A stretch of 64,000 bases of DNA from Sphingomonas sp. GTDB lineage: Bacteria; Pseudomonadota; Alphaproteobacteria; Sphingomonadales; Sphingomonadaceae. The stretch covers positions 1-64,000 of the forward strand of contig NZ_JANXNX010000113.1 in NCBI RefSeq assembly GCF_025353885.1, read 5' to 3'. Below, piece by piece: positions 46,435 through 53,787 of this stretch. The translations under genes were made by a program, and so were the position numbers. The first letter of the stretch is position 1. Each line of letters begins with the position of its first letter. Below the pieces are notes generated by a model. The model made no database searches. It had not been told where the DNA came from and worked only from the letters and a program-made list of their open reading frames with translations.

Positions 46435-47258
46435 TAATCTGACCCGAACCCTTCGTTTAAACCATCAAACGCGCCGCGCGGCCCTGAACCCTGCGAAGGT
46501 GTTTCGCAAGGCCAGCCCGTGGGCGCAAATCCTATAAAACCGTGCCACCGGTCGATCGCCGCTGCCACGCGCGTTGCCGCGCGCGCGTCGATCACACCGA
46601 TATGTACCACATTTTCCCGGCCCAGCGCTACCGACAAGATAGTGCGAGGGACACTTAAAACCAAGCCTTGTCGTCCCGAACCTTCTTGGTCGAGGCCAAC
46701 CCGCCAAGACTGGTCGAGTTTGCGGTTGCCATCGACCGCGGCGTCGGCGGCATGAAACAGCAAATGCAACTGCCCCTTGCGCCCGGCTTCGTCGATTCGC
46801 TCTGAGCCCGTCGTGATCGTCGAAGCCCGCGCTTCCAGCCCCAGCCGGTCGAGTGCATTCCGTTGCAACGCGTCCTCGATCCTTTGCGGCAGGTCAACGG
46901 GTATGTTCGCCCCGCCGGTCTTGAATGCCCTGGCCAGCGCGCCCTTTAGTCTGCCCTTGGCGATCGCCAATTCAAGTGCTGGCCGGTCAACACCGATCCA
47001 GGCGCCACGTCCCGGTGCCTTGGCACGGACGTCGGGCAAGACCTGGCCGTCTGGCCCGATCGCCAACCGAACTAACGACGCCCGCGGCGCATGCTCGCCC
47101 GACAGGATGCAGCGCCGCTCGGGCTCATGCGTTCCCCGTGCCTTACGCGACGTATCGGGACCGCGCGCATCTTCGCCGGTCCCCTCCACGATTTGGTGGA
47201 GGGTCTGACTATCGTCGTTACTGTGGTGTGCTACCGTGTCATTGGGAAGGGGCCGCAT
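46434..47258 (-). CDS. ylxR: YlxR (DUF448) family nucleic-acid-binding protein
   Basis: A 274-residue protein: an N-terminal low-complexity stretch, a YlxR fold (EPERRCILSGEHAPRASLVR and KAPGRGAWIGV) at about residues 40-120, and a C-terminal half that resembles the L7Ae-like domain of alphaproteobacterial members (GQLHLLFHAADAAVDGN). It is likely an RNA- or DNA-binding accessory of the transcription/translation operon. The ATG at 47258 has GGAG 6 nt upstream and overlaps the nusA 3' end by 20 bp. A palindrome (47182-47203) is translated within the N-terminal extension, near QTLHQIVEGTG. Confidence 0.88.
   Translation of the reverse strand: MRPLPNDTVAHHSNDDSQTLHQIVEGTGEDARGPDTSRKARGTHEPERRCILSGEHAPRASLVRLAIGPDGQVLPDVRAKAPGRGAWIGVDRPALELAIAKGRLKGALARAFKTGGANIPVDLPQRIEDALQRNALDRLGLEARASTITTGSERIDEAGRKGQLHLLFHAADAAVDGNRKLDQSWRVGLDQEGSGRQGLVLSVPRTILSVALGRENVVHIGVIDARAATRVAAAIDRWHGFIGFAPTGWPCETPSQGSGPRGAFDGLNEGFGSD
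47182..47203. repeat. Palindrome inside the ylxR coding region
   Basis: CCCTCCAC (47182-47189) and GTGGAGGG (47196-47203) form a perfect 8-bp stem around GATTTG. It sits in the nonconserved N-terminal extension of YlxR, between the start codon and the conserved CILSGE motif, and keeps the frame open. Confidence 0.6.
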
Positions 47259-48846
47259 CAGCGTCTCCCTCACTGACGGCTTCATCCTCGAACCAATGGG
47301 CGCGGGCCGCCATGATGATTTCGTTGCCCTGTTCCTCGGTCAGCGAATATTCGGCCAGAATGCCGCCCTTGGGCTCGTCGGACTGCACCGTCTTGCGGCG
47401 CGGTTCGACGCGGCGCTTCTGGATCAGCTCGTCGGTCGCCAGATCGGCCAGGTCGTCGAGCGTCTTGATACCCGCCTTGCCCAGCGTGACCAGCATCGCT
47501 TCGGTCATGTGTGGCATCTCGGCCAGATCGTCCTCGACACCCAGGCCCCGGCGCTCCTCGCGGCTGGCCTCTTCACGGCGTTCCAAAGCCTCGGTCGCGC
47601 GGTTCTGCAATTCGCCCGCGAGTTCGGGGTCGAACCCTTCGATGTCGCTGATCTCGGTCACGTCGACATAAGCCACTTCTTCCAGGCTGGTGAACCCTTC
47701 GGCAACCAGCAATTGGGCCAGCGTCTCGTCCACGTCGAGTTCGTTCTGGAACAGCTCCGACCGCTCGACGAATTCGCGCTGGCGCTTTTCGCTGGCGTCG
47801 GCCTCCGTCAGTATGTCGATCTGCGAACCGGTCAACTGGCTGGCGAGGCGAACGTTCTGCCCGCGACGACCGATCGCCAGGCTCAACTGGTCATCGGGAA
47901 CGACGACTTCGATGCGGCCTTCTTCCTCGTCGATAACGACCCGGCTGACCGTGGCAGGCTGCAACGCGTTGACGACGAAGGTCGCGGTGTCGGTCGACCA
48001 CGGGATAATGTCGATCTTTTCGCCCTGCATTTCCTGAACGACCGCCTGAACGCGGCTGCCCTTCATGCCCACGCACGCACCGACCGGGTCGATGCTGCTG
48101 TCACGGCTTATCACGCCGATCTTGGCGCGGCTGCCGGGATCGCGCGCTGCCGCCATGATGGTGATGATGCCGTCGTAGATTTCGGGCACTTCCTGGGCGA
48201 ACAGCTTTTTCATGAAGTCGGGATGCGCGCGGCTGAGGAAAATCTGCGGCCCCCGCGTTTCGCGAACGACCTTCAGAATCAGCGAACGGATGCGGTCGCC
48301 GACGCGAACGACTTCGCGCGGAATCTGTGCATCGCGGCGGATAACGCCCTCGGCCCGGCCCAGGTCGACGACGACATGGCCGAACTCGACCCGCTTCACG
48401 ACGCCGGTGATGATTTCTCCGGCACGATCCTTGAATTCCTCATACTGGCGCTCACGCTCGGCATCGCGGACCTTCTGAAAGATCACCTGTTTCGATGCCT
48501 GTGCGGCGATGCGCCCGAATTCGATGTTCGGCAGGGGATCGACGATGAAGTCGCCCAACGCGGCACCCGGCTGCAGCTTCTGGCCTTCGGTCAGCGATAC
48601 CTGCTTGAAATAATCCTCGACCTGCTCGACCACTTCGACAACCCGCCACAAACGCAAATCGCCGCTGGTCGTGTCGATCTTGGCGCGAATGTCGTTCTCG
48701 GCACCATAACGGGCCCGTGCCGCGCGCTGGATGGCGTCTTCCATCGCCTCGATCACGATTTCGCGATCGATCAGCTTTTCCTTGGCGACCGCATCGGCAA
48801 TCGCGAGCAGCTCGGCCTTGTTGGCGGAAACGGCGGAACTAGCCAT
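47239..48846 (-). CDS. nusA: Transcription termination/antitermination factor NusA
   Basis: A 535-residue RNA-polymerase-binding factor. The N-terminal domain (about 1-135) is followed by S1 (VVKRVEFGHVVVDLGRAEGVI), two KH domains (GACVGMKGSRVQAVVQE, then LAIGRRGQNVRLAS) and two C-terminal acidic repeats with helix-hairpin-helix features (GFTSLEEVAYV, GIKTLDDLADLATDEL), the layout of alphaproteobacterial NusA. AAGGA lies about 9 nt before the ATG. It follows rimP by 6 bp and its end overlaps ylxR. Confidence 0.97.
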   Translation of the reverse strand: MASSAVSANKAELLAIADAVAKEKLIDREIVIEAMEDAIQRAARARYGAENDIRAKIDTTSGDLRLWRVVEVVEQVEDYFKQVSLTEGQKLQPGAALGDFIVDPLPNIEFGRIAAQASKQVIFQKVRDAERERQYEEFKDRAGEIITGVVKRVEFGHVVVDLGRAEGVIRRDAQIPREVVRVGDRIRSLILKVVRETRGPQIFLSRAHPDFMKKLFAQEVPEIYDGIITIMAAARDPGSRAKIGVISRDSSIDPVGACVGMKGSRVQAVVQEMQGEKIDIIPWSTDTATFVVNALQPATVSRVVIDEEEGRIEVVVPDDQLSLAIGRRGQNVRLASQLTGSQIDILTEADASEKRQREFVERSELFQNELDVDETLAQLLVAEGFTSLEEVAYVDVTEISDIEGFDPELAGELQNRATEALERREEASREERRGLGVEDDLAEMPHMTEAMLVTLGKAGIKTLDDLADLATDELIQKRRVEPRRKTVQSDEPKGGILAEYSLTEEQGNEIIMAARAHWFEDEAVSEGDADAAPSQ

Positions 48847-48852
48847 CAGTTC

Positions 48853-49374
48853 TTATCCTTCATGTATGATCTTGTCGGCACCGTCCGCGATCAGCGGGGC
48901 GGTCGCCTTTATGAGTTTGTCGGTCAGCACCAGCTTGGCTGACACGATTGCGTCGAACGGTATCGTCATCGCCCCATGCTTGGCGGTGACCAGCACAGTG
49001 TTGTCGGCAGCGCCATCGAGTCGCGCGTCGAACATCTTGCGTCCCTCGATCGGTGCGGTCAGTCGAATGCGCGCCTCATGCCCATTCCAGTCATCGTAAT
49101 CGGCCAACCGAGTCAACGGACGGTCGATGCCGGGCGACGAAACTTCCAGCCGATAAGCTTCGACGATCGGATCAACTTCATCGAACAAATCCGAAATCCG
49201 CCGCGACAATTCGGCGCAATCCTCAAGCGTCAACTGCCGCGTTTCGGGCCGTTCCGCCATGATCTGCAACGTCGGATCAGACTTGCCGCCGTTCATCTGC
49301 ACGCGCACCAGCCGCAGCCCGAGCGTTTCCGCTTCGGGTTCGATCAATGCAGTCAGTACAGCGATGTCGGCCAA
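48853..49374 (-). CDS. rimP: Ribosome maturation factor RimP
   Basis: A 173-residue 30S assembly factor. The alpha/beta N-terminal domain includes LGLRLVRVQMNGG and LTLEDCAELSRRISDLFDE; YRLEVSSPGIDRPLTRLADY is the family signature, followed by an SH3-like C-terminal domain. It starts with TTG at 49374, with GGAG 6 nt upstream. First gene of the minus-strand rimP-nusA-infB cluster, so the operon promoter should lie in 49375-49600. Confidence 0.93.
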   Translation of the reverse strand: MADIAVLTALIEPEAETLGLRLVRVQMNGGKSDPTLQIMAERPETRQLTLEDCAELSRRISDLFDEVDPIVEAYRLEVSSPGIDRPLTRLADYDDWNGHEARIRLTAPIEGRKMFDARLDGAADNTVLVTAKHGAMTIPFDAIVSAKLVLTDKLIKATAPLIADGADKIIHEG

Positions 49375-50054
49375 CCAAGTCTCCAGGTAAATCCATGCGT
49401 CTTGAGCGCCCGGAGCCGATGGCTTCGAGCCCGAACAACGTTACCGATGTAAGGAAGACAACCACTGTATATGCCAAAGCATGGCGGCGGGCAAGTGATG
49501 TTGATGTGGATTCTGGCCCGGCCCAGAATCAGGCGTAATCTGATGCTCTGCCACCCGGCCCATGCTTGATGTCTGGTATAAGCTGGCAATCGTCCGCGGC
49601 GATCGGGCCGCCGCTGACGATTACAGATTTAAGGTTTCAGACCCGCGAACGACGTGCCCGCATCAAACGTTGAGGCACTGCTTCCAGATGCCACCGACCG
49701 TGCCGAACTTTTTACGGTATTCGATCCGGCTGCCTGTGCCCTTAGAGTCCGTTTGGAAAATCAGGGATGAGCATTTCTGCCTAACATGACGCCGCCCATG
49801 GCGACCATGATTATGGCCTGTGACAAATGGATGCGTTGCTCGAGTAATGATGACGCTCGAACTGGGCCAACTCGCAACGATCAATCTTTGAACAGGGGGG
49901 CACGTTCCGTCAGTTGCTCGGCAAACGTATTATGACAGCTTAGTCATACTCGACAATTCAACGGTTTGTTATACCTCTCAGGGGACAGTGGCGATATTAA
50001 AAGCCAACCGTCGGCCAGGGCTCGCCCGCTGACAGACCAATAATGGAGGGTTCA
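49375..50054. other. Intergenic region, no convincing gene
   Basis: This 680-bp stretch between rimP and the next plus-strand gene holds only short open frames without recognisable similarity. It must contain the rimP operon promoter (minus strand) and the promoter of the 50055 gene. One hairpin is clear: GATTCTGG (49509-49516) and CCAGAATC (49523-49530) with a CCCGGC loop. Base composition is less GC-rich than the flanking core genes, especially 49840-50000. Confidence 0.6.
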
Positions 50055-50453
50055 GTGCTTACTGCCGACTTGCGCCAAGTGATCGGAGAGATGCGCGAAA
50101 CAGTTCAGACCGCCAACGCCGCTCTATTGCAACGGCCGGATCGCTGGCGTAATGAGATCGTTGTAATGCGACTTCAACTAGCGAAGCTACTTGGCTGTCT
50201 GGGAAAATTCGTCGCCGCCGCTCCGGCATCCCCCGAACTGGTTAACTTCCGCAGGGCCTTATCGCATTTGCGAGGGACGGTTGCCGAGCTGCAGGCCAAT
50301 TGGCCTGCTGTATCTCTTGACCCTGACGCACCTGAATTCAAGCGGGCAGCACAGCGCGTTGGCCTCAGCCTCGAAGCGATCCAAAAAGCGGTTGTCGAAT
50401 TGGAGCGGTTTCCCGACGGGTTTGATCGGTCAGGTAGCTCGGAGACTCGCTAG
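50055..50453 (+). CDS. Hypothetical helical protein
   Basis: A 132-residue protein of unknown family, start GTG at 50055 because GGAGGG (50045-50050) ends 4 nt before it; an ATG at 50043 overlaps that site. The sequence is predicted largely alpha-helical (DLRQVIGEMRETVQTANAAL, LSLEAIQKAVVELERF), with no signal peptide or membrane segment, and a slightly basic middle. It is a stand-alone gene in an accessory stretch, followed by the remnant of an ABC-transporter ATPase. I do not recognise it; the strong ribosome binding site and clean frame support its being real. Confidence 0.6.
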   Translation: MLTADLRQVIGEMRETVQTANAALLQRPDRWRNEIVVMRLQLAKLLGCLGKFVAAAPASPELVNFRRALSHLRGTVAELQANWPAVSLDPDAPEFKRAAQRVGLSLEAIQKAVVELERFPDGFDRSGSSETR

Positions 50454-50513
50454 CCATTTTTCTTTATCGGTCTGGACTTGTGGCGTGAGGCTGCAGTGGT
50501 GAACTGATCGATA

Positions 50514-50744
50514 ATCGGGGACGGCGGACCGGCGCCATCAGGTTGGGCGAAATACTACAGCGAGCCCGGCAAGCGGACAGCGCAGCGTATGGCGATCACG
50601 CGTGCGCTGATCACCAGGACTTATTCTTGATGAACCGACGTCCGCCTTCGATACGGAGCCAAAGATCCTCGAGGCCAATTCGATATTCGCAGCAGGTCAC
50701 ACGTGCTAGCCATCGCGCCTAGCAAGATTTCGCTGAGGACGCGT
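50514..50744 (+). pseudogene. ABC transporter ATPase remnant
   Basis: Three pieces of an ATPase C-terminal half appear in order in shifting frames. The first carries a degraded signature loop and following helix: SEPGKRTAQRMAITRALI. The second, from about 50620, has Walker B and D-loop: LILDEPTSAFDTEPKILEAN, then IFAAGHT. The third, from 50703, is VLAIAPSKISLRTR, which lines up with the switch-His region though His is lost. At least two frameshifts separate them, and no Walker A region is seen upstream. It is the decayed tail of an exporter-type ABC gene. Confidence 0.75.
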
Positions 50745-50858
50745 TTTTGCGGGTGGCTCCGCAGCAACCAGATATTAAGTGTTCTTGTCCATACTTTGGA
50801 CTCGGTGGGTGGGGATCCAGCGACGCAGGAGTTTCGGTAATGGCTCATCCCCTCAATT

Positions 50859-51575
50859 TTGACGCTGGCGGCAGCCAGCCCCATCTCGGTGCTTGAACGT
50901 CGACAGGAGTTATGTGACGCTGACGCGAGCCAGGCAGATAACTGCAGCAAAGTCGCCAGATCACCCCGGACCAACTTGTTGCTGTCCGGAGCGATTGAGG
51001 CAGGGGACCTGAAGGGTGCTGTAAGAATCAAAAATCTTTCGGAGACTGGTGCCCTGCTGGAGGGTGCGGCGTTGCCTCGTGTCGGCGAACATTTGACTTT
51101 AAGGCGATTGGATCTTGAAATCGGTGGCGTGGTTGTCTGGCAGGCGAACGCGCGCTGTGGCGTGAGATTTGAGGGAAGTATTTCGGTGGCCGGTTGGCGC
51201 AGGGGCACGTGGATCCCCCAGCTAGCCACCAGCGACCAGGCGCGCGTTGACCAAATTCAGGCATCTGTCCGTGCGGGACAAGTTGTTAGCCCGGCTGCCA
51301 ACACTTTAAAAAGTGATCCTGCCACGCTTGGGACCAGCAGCAACATCACCATCGCCCGCGAGTTGACGGCTTTGCAAAAACTGCTGGACGATATGGGCGA
51401 GCAACTCAGTGATGATGTTGCTGTGTTAAAGACCCATGGAGTGACGTTGCAAAAGTTCGACGTGGCAAGCCAGATACTGGGCCACCTGGCCAACGTATTG
51501 TCTTCTGGGGATCGATCCTCGGCTATTGACGCGATCGGAATGAACGAATTACGTTCCAGATTGCTTGAGAGCTAA
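50859..51575 (+). CDS. PilZ domain protein
   Basis: A protein of up to 238 residues. Residues about 40-120 form a PilZ-like beta barrel: an Arg-containing segment ARSPRTNLLLSG, then RIKNLSETGALLEG (the N/DxSxxG motif), VGEHLTL, and VVWQANARCGVRFEG. This suggests cyclic-di-GMP binding, though the RxxxR motif is not canonical. The C-terminal 100 residues are helical (ARELTALQKLLDDMGEQLS) and not recognised. The start is unclear: a TTG at 50859 gives the longest frame, and a GTG at 50889 is possible; neither has a good ribosome binding site. It stands alone, with no cyclase or phosphodiesterase nearby. Confidence 0.7.
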   Translation: MTLAAASPISVLERRQELCDADASQADNCSKVARSPRTNLLLSGAIEAGDLKGAVRIKNLSETGALLEGAALPRVGEHLTLRRLDLEIGGVVVWQANARCGVRFEGSISVAGWRRGTWIPQLATSDQARVDQIQASVRAGQVVSPAANTLKSDPATLGTSSNITIARELTALQKLLDDMGEQLSDDVAVLKTHGVTLQKFDVASQILGHLANVLSSGDRSSAIDAIGMNELRSRLLES

Positions 51576-52001
51576 GCGAGATTTCGCACGCGTATAGGGG
51601 ATTTTAACTGCTGCCGACGGCGCGAAGCCCTCTCTTGGTGGCTATATTGCGATAAACTCATTTTCGAGTTGCTCTGTTAAATCATAGTGAAACGTTGGCC
51701 GAGGTCCACGAAGCGCCATATTCGAGCGCTGAGAAGACGATAAGTCGCTCTCCCGGTTAACCGGATCGGACAGCACGATTTGAACCTTAGGCTCAAAGTC
51801 ACCCCCCCTTTTACCTTGCATCGTAAAGCGGCGGTGTCGATCACGAGGCAGAAGCATTCGAGGGAGGGCTAGTGCTAGCTACGTTTCGCGGCCTCACCGG
51901 CCGCGTGCTACACAGTCCTTCGCGTCGGACCAAGATTCACACGTTATTCGACGCATGATAATGTCCCTTTATCCCGGTATTAATTTTGCTAAGATGTTCT
52001 C
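51576..52001. other. Intergenic region, no convincing gene
   Basis: No open frame here has recognisable similarity; a 71-codon minus-strand frame (51642-51857) lacks a ribosome binding site. A perfect 12-bp palindrome CCGGTTAACCGG lies at 51753-51764. The region before 52002 is relatively AT-rich and probably holds the promoter of the STAS-like gene. Confidence 0.6.
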
Positions 52002-52403
52002 ATGAGTACTCCGGGATACAAAATCGAAGTCGATACGAAAAATCGGTTGGTTAGGCTTACCCTGACGGGTTTTTGGGACCGAGCGACATTCGACCGTTAC
52101 ACAGAAGAAATCGAAGGATTGGCGCAAGAAGCACGCAGAGCGGGAAGGGCGCGGCTGGATTACCGCGTTCTTGTCGACCTCAGAAATCACGGCGTACAGT
52201 CGCGTGAGGTGGCGACCAGCATCGAAGCTGGCATGATCCATAACGCTTCTCCCTTACAACGACACGCCGTGCTCATTTCAAATTCAGCGCTCCACAGAAG
52301 TCAGGTGCAGCGCCTCGGCGCTTCGACCGACACTCGCCTGTTCGAAAATGAAGAGGACGCACTGGCTTGGCTTCTGGAAGTGCGAGACACGGCTAGTGAC
52401 TGA
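52002..52403 (+). CDS. SpoIIAA/STAS-like protein
   Basis: A 133-residue cytosolic protein with the alternating strand/helix pattern of SpoIIAA-like (STAS-fold) proteins: YKIEVDTKNRLVRLTLTGFW, FDRYTEEIEGLAQEARRAG, DYRVLVDLRNHGVQ, HAVLISNSALHRSQVQRLG and a final helix EEDALAWLLEV. Proteins of this type with the terminal AxxWL motif are common as orphan genes in sphingomonads and others; their partners are unknown. No anti-sigma kinase is nearby. The ATG at 52002 has a TAAGAT stretch upstream. Confidence 0.7.
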   Translation: MSTPGYKIEVDTKNRLVRLTLTGFWDRATFDRYTEEIEGLAQEARRAGRARLDYRVLVDLRNHGVQSREVATSIEAGMIHNASPLQRHAVLISNSALHRSQVQRLGASTDTRLFENEEDALAWLLEVRDTASD

Positions 52404-52430
52404 ACTGTGCGCGAGACTATCGCCTATCGC

Positions 52431-52735
52431 GCGGTTTACCGATCGAGGACGGAAGACGCAGTATTACTCGCGCGCTTCGTAGCGGTTAAAGCCGATGACG
52501 TCCCGGCTGCTTTTCGGGATTACGAAGCGCAGCGATACCTGCGCACCGGTCGTTGTCAGATCATGGCCCGCATATATGGCGGTTTCTACCACGCAGAGGC
52601 GTAACCCGCGAATTGGCCACCGGCTTTCTTGCTGGCCCCCCCCCGCGGCCGGCAGCTTTGAAAGTCTGGCCTGGTTATACAACTATGATCCCGGAGCCCT
52701 ACCGCTCGCTACTGGGCCAAACCGCTGAAGAATAG
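52431..52735 (+). pseudogene. FAD-dependent monooxygenase C-terminal remnant
   Basis: Fragments of the C-terminal part of a salicylate-hydroxylase-type flavoprotein monooxygenase lie in successive frames. The first (to 52604) is EDAVLLARFVAVKADDVPAA followed by FRDYEAQRYLRTGRCQIMAR and GGFYHA. The second frame has RELATGFLAG. The third has SLAWLYNYDPGALPLA, the usual WLYxYD end motif. A run of nine C near 52636-52644 lies at one shift. The upstream FAD-binding half (GxGxxG) is absent. It marks a lost aromatic-hydroxylation gene. Confidence 0.75.
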
Positions 52736-52896
52736 GTCAGGTCGCCAACGCGGGACTGCGGGATGAAACGACCGTCCATTATGCAGCTTTCCAACTCATT
52801 GTCTTATCATCGCGTAAACCCGGACGTCATTCGGTGTGGTTTTCTTGAAGATCACGTGCGACTGGAAACACACGACGTCACCTCGAGGGGTTGCCA

Positions 52897-53427
52897 ATGA
52901 CTGAAATCATCAGACGGGCGAAACGGGATGATCTCGACAATCTCGCATTGGTTGGATCAGCGACATTTCTTGAAACATTTGCCGGCATTCTCGACGGAAA
53001 TGCCATCGTCGCACACTGCGCGCGCGAGCATAATGTCGCCACTTACGCTCGCCATCTCGACGAAGGGGCAACGGCGTGGCTGGCCGAAAGTCGGCTGGGT
53101 AGCGCCCCAGTCGGTTACGCGCTCCTTTCCAAGGCAACGCTGCCAGGTGCCGACGAGAACGATCTGGAGTTGAAACGTATCTATGTCCTTTCGCGGTTTC
53201 ATGGCAGGCAGCTGGGTGCCGCGCTCATGAATGCGTCGGTCGCTCATGCCGAGACGATGAACGCCTCCCGTCTGCTGCTCGGCGTCTACGCAGGCAATCA
53301 CCGGGCCATCGCATTCTACGGGAAAGCGGGATTTAAGCAGATAGGCACCCGTCGATTTCTCGTCGGGGATCGGGAATATGACGACGTCGTATTCGCGCGC
53401 CCACTCGCCATGGTGGCCAAGCCATAG
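52897..53427 (+). CDS. GNAT-family N-acetyltransferase
   Basis: A 176-residue acetyl-CoA-dependent acyltransferase. The fold order is visible: IIRRAKRDDLDNLALVGS (strand 1/helix 1), AWLAESRLGSAPVGYALLSK (strands 2-4), LKRIYVLSRFHGRQLGAALM (motif A, acetyl-CoA pyrophosphate loop), LLLGVYAGNHRAIAFYGKAGF (motif B) and the end YDDVVFARPL. This pattern matches small-molecule or protein-N-terminal acetyltransferases of the RimI/PaiA type; substrate unknown. GAGGGG lies just upstream of the ATG at 52897. Stand-alone gene in the accessory stretch. Confidence 0.87.
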   Translation: MTEIIRRAKRDDLDNLALVGSATFLETFAGILDGNAIVAHCAREHNVATYARHLDEGATAWLAESRLGSAPVGYALLSKATLPGADENDLELKRIYVLSRFHGRQLGAALMNASVAHAETMNASRLLLGVYAGNHRAIAFYGKAGFKQIGTRRFLVGDREYDDVVFARPLAMVAKP

Positions 53428-53787
53428 TTATCGACCTAAGCCCTTGAGGCTGGTATCGCTGCTGCGGATTCGCAGCTTCGCTACCTGCGATCCTTACTAC
53501 CATCGTGTTACCGCCTTGCTTCAGAAGCAGAAACGCGGCGCGGGTTGGAAGCACGGACCGGTCAGGTTTACCGCGACTATTTAACGAATTTCGTCCATAT
53601 TAATTTCTCAAGTCCGCTGAGCTTTTCGGCCGCCAGTTCGAGTGTGCGCGTCTGCTTGCGTCCGCCTGCCGTTCGAAAACGGGTTAACGTGCCCGGAAGC
53701 AGAACCAACAATTCCCCGGAATCTTGCAAGATGACAGGCACCTGGTGCTAAGCCACCAAGTAGCGACGTTGCTGCGCGCACCGATTG
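53428..53787. other. Intergenic region between convergent genes
   Basis: Lies between the plus-strand GNAT gene and the end of the minus-strand carboxylesterase gene. A minus-strand frame of about 54 codons (near 53745 down to 53582, GTG start, beginning VPVILQDSGELLVLLPG) is open and amphipathic but has no clear ribosome binding site or known family. Nothing else is evident. Confidence 0.5.

Noticed and set aside
47236-48942. 568-codon plus-strand open frame
   Set aside because: Antisense shadow of nusA.
49405-49450. Possible tRNA T-arm-like sequence (GGCTTCGAGCCCGAAC)
   Set aside because: No matching acceptor, anticodon or D arm can be built around it.
51642-51857. Minus-strand 71-codon frame
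   Set aside because: No ribosome binding site and no recognised similarity; not supported as a gene.
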